Below are positions 22,241 to 31,918 of a stretch of 64,000 nucleotides of DNA, piece by piece. Location: the NCBI GenBank assembly GCA_015680685.1, contig MNCI01014752.1, positions 578,503-642,502 on the forward strand. Reading direction: 5' to 3'. Every line of letters begins with the position of its first letter. The first letter of the stretch is position 1. Source of the DNA: Gnetum montanum (taxonomy: Eukaryota > Streptophyta > Gnetopsida > Gnetales > Gnetaceae). The position numbers and the translations under genes were made by a program. The notes under the pieces are model-generated. The model saw nothing but the letters and a program-made list of their open reading frames with translations, was not told the DNA's origin and ran no database searches.

Positions 22241-25200
22241 ATTAATTAGTGAACTCATGCAAGGTTTTGGCCTAGTGCTAGAGAGTTTTTGATATACTTT
22301 CTTTAGCATTATAGTGTGATCATATGGTTGTAATTACAAAGACCCTTATGGCAGGGTCCTCTAATTACATCTTGAAGTATATAGAGGATGATCTTCATAC
22401 CCAAATAGAAATTGAGCAAGATGAAATCTTGTACATTGTAGGGGTTCTTCAATTATCATGCATCTAGAAGATGCTAGAGTATTCCCAGTACAATGTAAAT
22501 AACACCTTAATGCTAGGTCATAGATTGAACACTCTATTTCAAAATCCTCCTACAACTATGTAGTTGCTAGAAGCATAAGCTTTGTTTTAATTTGACATTT
22601 TTTTGTTTTGATTTTAGAGTTGTTTATTTGATGGTTTTCATGCTTTGGTTTTGTGTTTGAGGTGCACAATGGAGGATTGGTGAAAATTAACTAAACCTTG
22701 TCTATAGCCTACATAGCCTTGGAGGAATTTAGGTAAGGTGAGGTTGTAAGAGTATAAGTGCTTAACTAACTCATTGCAAAGTTAGCCTAGTATTGGATGT
22801 GATATTCTCATGCATACCAAAGGTGAGTGGTCACCAAACATGCACATGCATTTTGAACTTCCCAAAATTTAGGAGCCCTTAAACAAGTTCTACCTACAGT
22901 TCCAACTTTGCTTAAGCTAGGTGACCAAATATTTTTGTTATTTTAGCATTTTATTTTTGTTTTTAGTTTTTTATTTTAATTTTTAGTTTTTATGGTATTC
23001 TAGTCTTTTTTTTTAGTTTTAGGCTACATTAGTTGTTTATAGTTTAATGGCCAAAAGGCTACCTATGTTATCTATTACATATGTTATGTGGCAATCTACA
23101 ATCACCATGATTACTTCTAGTCATTCTAAGGAGAAGATTCTCCTCAAGTAGGATGAAATAGACAAAGCCTAAGAATGGCTATCAAATAAGAGCACTGCAA
23201 ACATCTAATAAAGGATCATTGATGCAGGCTTTTTTGATTTGTTTACTTTTCCTAGCCTATCTATGTCATAGTCTAAAATGTTAAATGTTGTTGATTTATT
23301 TAATAAGGGAGTCACCAAATTCTTTACTCATATTCATGGTTTTCCTATTGTTTTGAGCATTGATGAGACAATGTTTAACAACGATTTCAGTATCTCTACT
23401 AGTGATGTTAAGGTGACCATTAGAGTAAGAAAAGACATTGGTTCTAGAGAGGATATGAAAGCTTTTCTTAATTCACCTCCTATGGTAATATTGTCTTTTG
23501 AAAAATGTGATATTAAGGAGGCAAATGAGTTGTACCCTCTTTTCTACTCTAGATTTTTTCCAATGCTTTTGTCATAGAAGAAAATCATAGGAGTTCAACA
23601 AGCCTAGTGTATGAAAAAGGTGTTGAATGATGGTACTAGGTTTGATTGGGATATATTTTTGGTCAATGGTTCAAAGGGAAAAATATAAAAACTCTAAAAC
23701 AAACTTGAATCCATGTATCATATACACTTCACATTTTTTGATGCATATCTCAAAAGGTTTATAGAGTTTTTGGTGGTCAAGAAAGATGGAAAGCGAGTGA
23801 AACATGAAATTTCCAAAATTTCCAAACCTTGGACTAAGTACATTACTCATGTTGTACATGCCCAAGATCCACCCATGGAGTATGTGGATAAATCACTATC
23901 TGTTAACACTAATAATATTAGTGGTTTATATGATTATTCCCCTAACAACATGGAAGTGAAGCCACATGCTACACGTGGCAAGGAAAAAAGAACAAAAAGG
24001 ACACATAAGGAAGTAGATCGTTCTACCAAAGAAAAGATCAAAAGGCCATGGGTTGAATAAAATATTCTAGTTCCTAGCTAGACAACACCCAGGAAACTAG
24101 TGATAATGTTCTTCAAGGCTACTCAAGCTATTGATGGTCTGTATATGTTTATAATTTGATTCTTAATTGAGATTTTATTTTTGATTTTAACATTTTTTTT
24201 GTTATTCTTTGTGTATAAAAATGTTAACTAATTTATTTTATTTTTTATGGCTTTGTTCTTGTTGAAGGAAAAAAGTAGGAATTGGTTGCTAAGGCTGCTA
24301 TACAAGAGGAGCAACGATGCCAAGAAGAAGAGGAAATGACATCTAAGAGAGCACAAAATGTCTTTAATTCCATCTTAAATGAGTTACCTTCAAAAGAGAA
24401 TCCTTTGATGGACATGTCTCTTGATCTTCCCAACAAATTTTAGAATTATATATTTTATTTCTTTATACATTTTTTTAAAATTTATATTTTTTTATAAACT
24501 ATATTAATTTTCATGATCATTGCAAGGCATGATCCTCCTCTGGAAGCATCCACATTCACATTCTACACTAAGCCTTGGACAAAGACAATAGATAAGATGG
24601 AATTTATAGAGGAAATGATTAATGACATGATCAAGAAGCTACAACATCTCACTCTAGATGTTGGTAAGGAAAAATTAAAATATGTTTATTTTGCATTTTT
24701 TGTTTATATATTTTTATGTTTTTAGGTTTTTATGGTTTTAAATAGTTTTTGATATTTTTATTTTTTTAATATTTTTATGATTTAAATGTTTTTCTATGAT
24801 AGTTTTCAAGGTGAAATGGAATCCTTTGTGAAGCTTTGAGTTCGATCAATTTCTTAAGTTGTCATCCAATGTAGAGAATGCTCCATGTACAAAGGGACTA
24901 CAAAATGTACCACATCCTATGCAAATACATTTTGGGAGTCCGAATTTTTAAACAAAATCTTGTGGAAATAGTTCATAGCATTGGAAAGTATAACAAGAAG
25001 CTGATAGACAAAGTTAGAAGCCTTGAAGATAATAAGGAGTTCATAGAGGCATGTGTGGCCAACAAGGATTCCTTGCATACAAAGGAGATCGAGTGGTCTC
25101 ATTATTAGAATTCCATCTAAGAGAAGGTTTATCTAGCCAAGAGCAATGTGGAGAATGACATGTAGCTAGAGATGATAGTTCATAGAACCAAGGAAGGGCA

Positions 25201-25620
25201 AGATTACTACACTTGGGTATTAGAGTGGAGAAAGAAGCAAAAGGCACATAAGAAGCTATACAAAGTGGAAAATAAAACCTATATAAAATCATAGCATGAT
25301 GCAGCCATGACACAATGGAAATATAAGTTATTTGTGCAAGGCATAGATGCAAAACACATCTTTGGCAAGTTAGAGGAGTTAGTAGTAACTATTGGTTCCC
25401 TTGCTTCTCCACTACTACTACATCTAGAAAAACTTCCATGGCTACCTTTTCTTATGCTCCTCCTAAGTGAAAAGATTTGAAGGGGAAAATCTTGGCAGCG
25501 TGGCTCTAGAGGATATCAATTGGGCCAACATGAAGAAAGAATAAATTCTTCATAAATTGAAGGCTAACCTCCAAAGATTTCCTCCCAAGGATATCACTCC
25601 TAAACCTTATGAGGTTTGTG
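22240..25620 (+). pseudogene. Unknown decayed multi-exon gene
   Basis: Coding-like blocks on the plus strand lie in series. 23081-24060 is one frame across several stops and includes NKGVTKFFTHIHGFPI and later KKDGKRVKHEISKISKPWTK. Further blocks are 24277-24440, 24513-24662 (ending at a GTAAGG donor), and about 24803-25612. The last follows a T-rich tract ending TATGATAG and is Lys/Glu-rich, probably coiled-coil, with YYTWVLEWRKKQKAHKK. T-rich spacers between the blocks look like plant introns. I do not recognise the family. It could be a host gene relic or a gene carried by a transposon. In-frame stops make it dead. Confidence 0.4.
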
Positions 25621-26340
25621 AAACAAATTTTTTTATGTTATATATTTTTTTTATATGTTTTTCATTGTTTTATGGTTATGCTTTTGGTTACTAAAATTTC
25701 TAATATTTTCATGTTTTACTACTTACAAGCCCCTTGATATGTTGGCAATGATCTTATTAATGACCCTTCTCCTCCCCCTATGGCTTAGTTTGGCCACTAA
25801 TGGACTTGTCATATTTTCTTTTTTTGGCTATATTTTTGTTGTTGTTTTATTTGGCTATCATAGCCATAGAGATTATGTATTATTTTTAATTTTTTTTGTT
25901 ACCTATTATACATTGCAACTATGACTATTCTATATTTTTTTGGTTTTCATTATCTATCACATAGTGTGACTATGGCTACCATTTATTTTTGGTTATACGA
26001 GGCTCTTGGCTATTAAGTTTTTAATTTAATAGGGATTTTTATATTTTCAAATTTTTTAAATATTTTATGTTTTCTATTTTTATGTAAACATAAAAATAAA
26101 TACACACAATGAATTAATGTAAAAAAATGTAAAATAAGGCTACATAGCAAACTAGAAAATATGATAGAATAAAGGTGAAATTTTTAAAGAAACATGTGAG
26201 CATGTGAAGAAAAAATGTAAACAACATTATTAATCTAAATGACCACATCATATGTACAAGGAGAAGAAAAATAGACAAAACATTAATGACACAACTATTT
26301 TCTAATCTTGGAAAAATTAGAAAACTTATATGATTTTTGT
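25621..26340. other. AT-rich spacer, nothing recognised
   Basis: T-rich then A-rich sequence with repeated TTTTTGG and GCTA words. Hydrophobic open frames here reflect base composition. No boundary of element G or of the upstream pseudogene could be placed. Confidence 0.4.
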
Positions 26341-26359
26341 TACATGATTTTATATTCCC

Positions 26360-27217
26360 TATTTCCTTTGCTCACAATGCTAAATAGGAGCTCTTCTCAA
26401 GGTTTTTTTATGGTCCTAGTGTTATTGGCTTTGGCTTGGTTGGTTCTGTTATGATTTTTGGCTTCATTTCAAGCCATGAAGATTTCTTCTTCAAACTTCA
26501 CCTCAAATCCTTGTTCTATATCAACATTGTTCATAGACAAGGGAATTGCACTATCTCCATGGATAATGATTTCACCTCACTTGTAAGGTAGATGAATCTC
26601 TTGGTGGATTAGGGAAAAAATTGCCTACAACTTGGCTAACCATGGTCTTCCTAGGATTGGGTTGAAGCCTAGTATTTCTTCAATCACTAGGAAATTAGTA
26701 GATGTGTGGAATTATTCCCTAGCAATGAAATCTAATGAGATTGATCCTTTCACTACTACATGTGACTATTAAATGACTTAAGTGTAGAAGTAAAGGTATC
26801 CTAGATGTTTTCAACCAAACCTATGCATTCTATGATGGATAGGGGGATCAGATTTGTAGCTACTCCATCATCAACATGTACATGATGTACCTTGTGTTGG
26901 CCAACTCTAATTATTATGATGAGAGAAGCTCTTAACACTTCATCACTCTATGGATTTTTTTTCATCTTACTATCATGAAAAATCAAGATGGCTAGCTGTG
27001 TTTCTTCCCTAGGTAAGGATGGTACTATCACAACATGAATAAACTCTTTATTAACTAGGATGTCCTCACTTATGGGAATGGAAGTTAACATCTTAACTAG
27101 GGCTTCTCGGTGGGTAGGAAAGATCATAACAAATTCATACAAGCTCAAAGAAGTATTCTTTTATTTTAATGAGAGATTGACTTACTCCATGATAGTAACG
27201 AAGTCTTTATCATTGTT
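26360..27217 (-). pseudogene. pol: Element G aspartic protease
   Basis: Minus-strand frame from 27148 with stops. The retropepsin block reads HVDDGVATNLIPLSIIEC (about 26876-26825). The usual Asp-Gly-Gly/Ser active site is therefore present as Asp-Asp-Gly, which is altered. The late block ILGRPWL is at about 26650-26632, followed by EIHLPYK. The pattern V-D-x-G-A...N-I/L-I-P-L-S with LGRPW is that of gypsy proteases of the non-chromovirus type. It is more like Tat-type proteases than the DSG type of the GATATC family. Upstream residues run into the E insertion point at 27222. Confidence 0.7.
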
Positions 27218-27240
27218 GATGATGATGAGACACGATTTGC

Positions 27241-27352
27241 ATAGGCCGCGATATCGCGTTTGCGATATCGCGTTTGCGATATCGCATCCCCCGCGATATC
27301 ACGTACACAATATCGCATCTTCCCTACGATATCGCGTATGTGATATCGCATT
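27241..27352 (+). repeat. Copy E 5' LTR GATATC palindrome array
   Basis: Six to seven GATATC sites, several as perfect GCGATATCGC dyads, in about 110 bp directly upstream of the TATA box at 27366. Confidence 0.95.
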
Positions 27353-27365
27353 CCGCCACCATCTC

Positions 27366-27373
27366 TATAAATA
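27366..27373 (+). promoter_or_regulatory. Copy E 5' LTR TATA box
   Basis: TATAAATA 14 bp after the palindrome array. The order array-TATA is the same in all copies of the family. Confidence 0.75.
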
Positions 27374-27682
27374 AGATGCGGCTCTCCCATGTTTAAGGAT
27401 CCTAGTTTTAAAGTAGCGAAGCTCTGGCAGTTTGATCCCTCCAGAGTTAGATTTTTTCCCATGTCTTCTCGCAGTGTGGTGAATGTAATTGTACGGTGTC
27501 TTTATTCGAGTGTGTCGTACTTGGACATGCACATGAATGGCAATAAAGATTGAGATTACTTCATCATTGCAACATTCAATTTGTTATTTATTTAATGTTA
27601 TTTACTATTTTCTCTCTCTCACCCTTAAACTCCTAGAACGCGGAACAAGTACGACTTGATTACGAGCATTCAAGTGTGACTG

Positions 27683-27810
27683 CTTGGTAGCCCAGTGGTG
27701 TAGCTAGGATCTACGCTTGGTAACCTAGTGGCATATTTGGGATCTGTGCTTGGTAATCCCAGTGGTGTACCTAGGATCTAAGCTTGGTAGTCCCAGTGGT
27801 AGTCGTGCAC
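27683..27810 (+). repeat. Four-copy internal repeat in copy E LTR
   Basis: Four units, each starting CTTGGTA and containing CCCAGTGG and AGGATCT, about 33-35 bp apart. The same four units are in the 3' LTR (about 35302-35420), so the expansion preceded insertion. Other copies have only one or two related units. Confidence 0.85.
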
Positions 27811-28148
27811 GAGGTCCAAGATGTGTACGGTTGATCAAGGAATCGGTTTCTCGTCGCACTTAGGCTAGATTAGATTTTCTTACCCTTTGCTCCCTAACTT
27901 AGCTTAGTTAAATATTATTTTCCATTGCCTTCAGGAGTAGCATAGATTAGGAACACATCATACACCTCATCTGGACTAAACCATACGTGACAAATATACA
28001 ATACTAGTCCAAGTGGGAAGATAGCGAACTGCGACCTAAGGCTAACTATCTAGGTGCCACAACTAGTCCATCTATGGAGTTCAACCAGATCGCATGTACG
28101 ACGCTCGTTTCATACGGTTGAGTGTAGGGGTACCTCATCACTCATCAT

Positions 28149-28166
28149 TGGTGCCATTGCCGAGGA
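28149..28166 (+). other. Copy E primer-binding site (tRNA-Asp type)
   Basis: TGGTGCCATTGCCGAGGA, one base after the LTR. Matches the tRNA-Asp 3' complement at 15 of 18 sites; the three differences are C-to-T or G-to-A. Confidence 0.9.
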
Positions 28167-28278
28167 TGGTGCTAGTTATCTAGATTAGCTATATCATACA
28201 AGGTCGCTGTAAAGAACTTAACGATATATCTCTTAAAAAGAAGTAATTATAAAAAGTCACATAAACTCACACACAACA

Positions 28279-30261
28279 ATGCCTCTCCTACAAGATAATA
28301 ATAAATCCACACTTAGTGAGGAAGTTCATTGGAGAACCAATGAGCTATATAACGATGAAGATTGGAGTATACAACCTGAAGTGGTAGTTTCCTATAAACA
28401 TGAACAACAACAATGTCATCCCAACAAACGAAAGCATAACTTACAAGATGACGATGAACCCCCACTGGCCACTACAAGCTTAACGCAAATACAAGAGGCT
28501 ATTCAAATCTCATGTAGGCATCTTAAAGAGATCCGTCTACCCAAGCTCGATTTAAATAACTTTCCCAAATTTTTAGGAGGCTATGACTTAGATCCACATC
28601 AACATTTACTAGCCTTCTACGATGCCTGCACATGGAATAATATTGATAACAGTTGGAAAAAACTTAAGCTCTTTCCTATGACACTCGTTGACCAAGCTAA
28701 AGTATGGTATAGATCGTTAAAACCAAATTCGATATGACTCTGGTCAACAATGGTAGAAGTATTTAATGAAAAATATCAAACCTATGCAAGAGTGTCAGCC
28801 TTGAGGAAACAAATCCAAGGATGGAAACAAGCATAACATGAACCCTTGGACATGGCCTTAGAAATATATTATTCACTATTAAACAACTGTCCAAGCCATG
28901 GGTTCTCCGACGAAAGGCTAATGTACCATATCATTGATGGGCTACGTAATGAAACAAGAGAGACCTTAGGAACATATGCCCAAGGTCAACTATACAACCT
29001 ACGAACCCATCAAATTCAAGAGCTTATTCAAATGGTAGCAAAAGAAGAAGGAGAATTAGCTAGATGGGAGAATGTTGAAAAACATCAACAGGACCAAAAT
29101 ATTAACTCAACAAAGGTCCATGATCATAAAAAGGAGAAATCAACAATTCTCAAGGTGGAAACATCATCTTTGCCAATACAACAATCGTTAGAAGAAGCTG
29201 AGGCAAAGATCAATAATATGTTGGAATGGATGAATCAAAAGTGTGGAGAATATGTCAACATCATTGAGGATAGAGTTTTGACAACCCAAGAAGCAGGGTG
29301 AAATAATAGAAATTCGGAAAGAAGGAATAAAGGGACTAAGTGCACAACTGCTAATCATATGCATGAATGCAACATATGCCTATATGATCACCCCAAGGGC
29401 CAATGCTCAATATTGTTACATCTACATGAGCATTGGGGAAACACGTTACATCCAGAGTTCGTACAGAGATATTGTGTTCGATCACAGTGGCAACAATCCC
29501 AGTCATGGGGGAATCCACCCTTAGACTAGAGGCACCCTTCATATTTTCCAAATCTAAATGCTTATCACGTTCAACACCCTGTTTCTTCAACTGGGCCAAC
29601 ATACTCTATCTCACCACAATACCATTCTCCACAATACTATCAGCACATACCTCCAACACAACCACCACCTTGTGCACCTTACATTCCTCCTAACTTTCAA
29701 CATTCTTATCCTTTCCCTCCTTCCACAATGCCACCAATTGTTCCTAAGGTGTTTGTGCCACAACAACAACCCCCGAAAAACACTTGTGCTACTGCTATTA
29801 ACAGCAGTGAAAAGCCTCCTCAACATCAAAGGCGTCCTTTCTTTAAACACGGCCGTAGGAAGGGACAACATAACTCTGAGGCCACTACACCTTCCAACTC
29901 AACACAAGTTCCACACTGTGGTGCACCCTTACCTTCGAACCCAACGCCTCATGTAACTTCATCAAGGCCACCAACTAACACTGCAACAACCATACGGCCC
30001 AATGAACACAACCATGGGAGGCATCAGCCCAATCCTTGCATACCATCTAACGGTCCTAAACATCATAGTGGGTCAACTCGTTATCCAGGAACTACATCGT
30101 ATGAAGTGCCCCACTATGTTTATTATAAAGTGTGTGAAATCCAAGGGGATAAGTATGGACCGATTTCATTATTTCCAATATGCAAGGATCCTCATTTTTC
30201 ATTTATTAATCCTTGCCATACTCAACCGTTTAGTTATGGGGGATACCCCCCATTTCAATAA
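28279..30261 (+). pseudogene. gag: Copy E gag, nearly intact frame
   Basis: One frame of 660 codons with only four premature stops (TGA 28735, TAA 28834, TGA 29299, TAG 29527) and no frameshift. Capsid region about residues 75-300: LDLNNFPKF, DPHQHLLAFYDAC, WYRSL, then YHIIDGLRNETRETLGTYAQ. A variant zinc knuckle, Cys-X2-Cys-X3-His-X4-Cys, lies at about 29366-29405, followed by a very Pro/Gln/Tyr-rich tail to the stop. Related to gag of A-D but clearly diverged. The tail does not lead into a protease. Gag would bind and package RNA; here the packaged RNA may include that of partner elements. Confidence 0.88.
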
Positions 30262-31361
30262 CAAGCAGGATTAATAAATATATTTCATTTTCTTTGATTT
30301 TTCAACTTTTTTATTTTCCAGTTTTTCATTTTTCAACTTTTTTTTTCATCTTTTTGTGTGTTTGTATTTTCATTTTTTTGTAAGTAATCTCATCTATGAA
30401 TAAAAAACTCATGTGGATCGTTGGTTGAGGTGTGTTCTATGTTATTAAGTCATGAGTGATCAATTATTTGGAACAGTGAGCCCACGACACCCACTCATCC
30501 ACTCTATAGATAAAGAGGTTCTGTTTGAGGGTACAGTGCTATTCTTGAAGTTTCTAAAACTTAAAATTAATTTTGTGTTCATTGTATCCAAAAGGAAGAA
30601 GGATGGACCAAGAGGGAATGATTAGGGTGTGACATCAAGGGGACTTGTAGATTCTCTTTGGTGACACCTATGGGAGTTATCATGCAATATGGTTGTACTA
30701 AGATCCTTGTAGATCTAACGAAAAATGGGAGTAAGAGTAATCAAAAGGACACTCAAAAATCAAAATTTGTTCTAGGGGGTTCCACTGGAAAGACATGCAC
30801 CCATGCCTGAAGGTTGGCAGCATCTCTGGATTCAGTAAAGTGAAAAAAAAAAGGAAAAAGAAGAAGAAAAGAAAAATGAAGTATCATAAAACAAAAATCA
30901 CTCCTCCCTTTTGTAAAACGCCAAGTGATCGTATGCCTTGTTGTTATGGTACTCTCATCATTGTTCACCATGTGATGAAACAATGCGATGTCACTGATTA
31001 GAAGGATGGACTTGGTCCTGATCTTGGAACGATGGGTNTGTGTAATATTTCATAATCTTCACTAATTCTCTAGTTCAAACACACAATTTCTTATCCTCAA
31101 CTTAAATTTTCATAATTTTCTTTCCCTCTTATTATCTATCAAAATTTTAACATTCCAATGTACCATTACATTCCCTTTTCTTCATAACCGCCAAATTTTT
31201 AATTGCTCAAATTCACATCATTATCATTAAGTGTGCCTCTCGAATTAATAAAATTACCCTAGGATATCTTCATGCTTTCCCATGTCCTCATCTTACACCA
31301 TTAATTTCAAGAAAATCATTAAAAATTCAGTATTTTCCATGTGTCCCACATCACTAGGGAC
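30262..31361 (+). other. Copy E spacer between gag and second frame
   Basis: Begins with a pyrimidine-rich tract (30285-30380) comparable in position to the TTTTGTTTTACA tract of copy B. No protease or RT similarity. One ambiguous base (n) at 31038. An A/G-rich stretch at 30840-30880. Nothing else recognised. Confidence 0.5.
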
Positions 31362-31450
31362 GAGATATCACATACGCGATATCACATCCCACGGGATATC
31401 GCATACGCGATGTATCGTACACGATATCACGTCCTATTTACCTATAAATA
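31362..31450 (+). promoter_or_regulatory. Internal GATATC array with TATA box in copy E
   Basis: Four GATATC sites (31364-31428) in the same GCGATATC/ACGATATC setting as in the LTRs, then TATAAATA at 31443-31450. This duplicates the LTR promoter layout in the middle of the element, about 470 bp before the start of the second reading frame. LTR R/U5 sequence does not follow it, so it is not simply a nested solo LTR. Promoter activity is inferred from layout only. Confidence 0.65.
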
Positions 31451-31918
31451 GGAACCCCTGCTACAACACTTAGCATCATTTTGTCATTTACGTGAGGGGA
31501 ATTTTTGAAATTTTTCTCTACGACTTGTGATTACGTGACCCTAGGTTTTTCACTCATATCTCGTGCACTGGTGCTCCGATTTTAATTCCGTTTGAACTTG
31601 GTTGAACCCGGAGCATTCAGTTTAGTCGTGGGGGAGGGACATCTACTGAAAAGTGCCTAAATTTTTTGAAATTTGTCATCGCCCAAAGGAAATCAATTAG
31701 GGTAATTAATGCTAACACTTAGAAAAATTATGCCAAAAATCATATGACCTTAGGTACACTGGGAGATTAAAATGAAATCCACCTAAGTCATAGGACCCAT
31801 TATTATAATTTTTCGGCACAATCACACGATAACATAAGATCTTTAATTAAAGGCATGTATTAAGGTATAACTTAACTTTGAAAACAACCTTACTAACGTT
31901 TGGCCCGTGTGATTGCAA

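Larger units (their letters stand above)
27223..28147 (+). repeat. Copy E 5' LTR
   Basis: 925 bp, TGATGAG...CTCATCA. GATATC array 27229-27352, TATA box 27366-27373, TCTTTATT at 27499-27506 paired with AATAAAGA at 27542-27549. A four-copy repeat (about 35 bp) built on CTTGGTAnCCCAGTGG lies at 27683-27810, upstream of the U5 end. Confidence 0.93.

Noticed and set aside
25655-25924. Membrane protein gene (hydrophobic open frame)
   Set aside because: T-rich DNA yields Phe/Leu-rich frames by composition; no start context, no homology, lies in a spacer.
29433-29956. Plus-frame alternative and minus open frames in copy E gag tail
   Set aside because: Overlap the better supported gag frame 28279-30261 and reflect its skewed composition.
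31362-31450. Nested solo LTR inside copy E
   Set aside because: GATATC sites and TATA box are present, but no TGATGAG/CTCATCA ends, no R/U5 sequence and no duplication were found around them.
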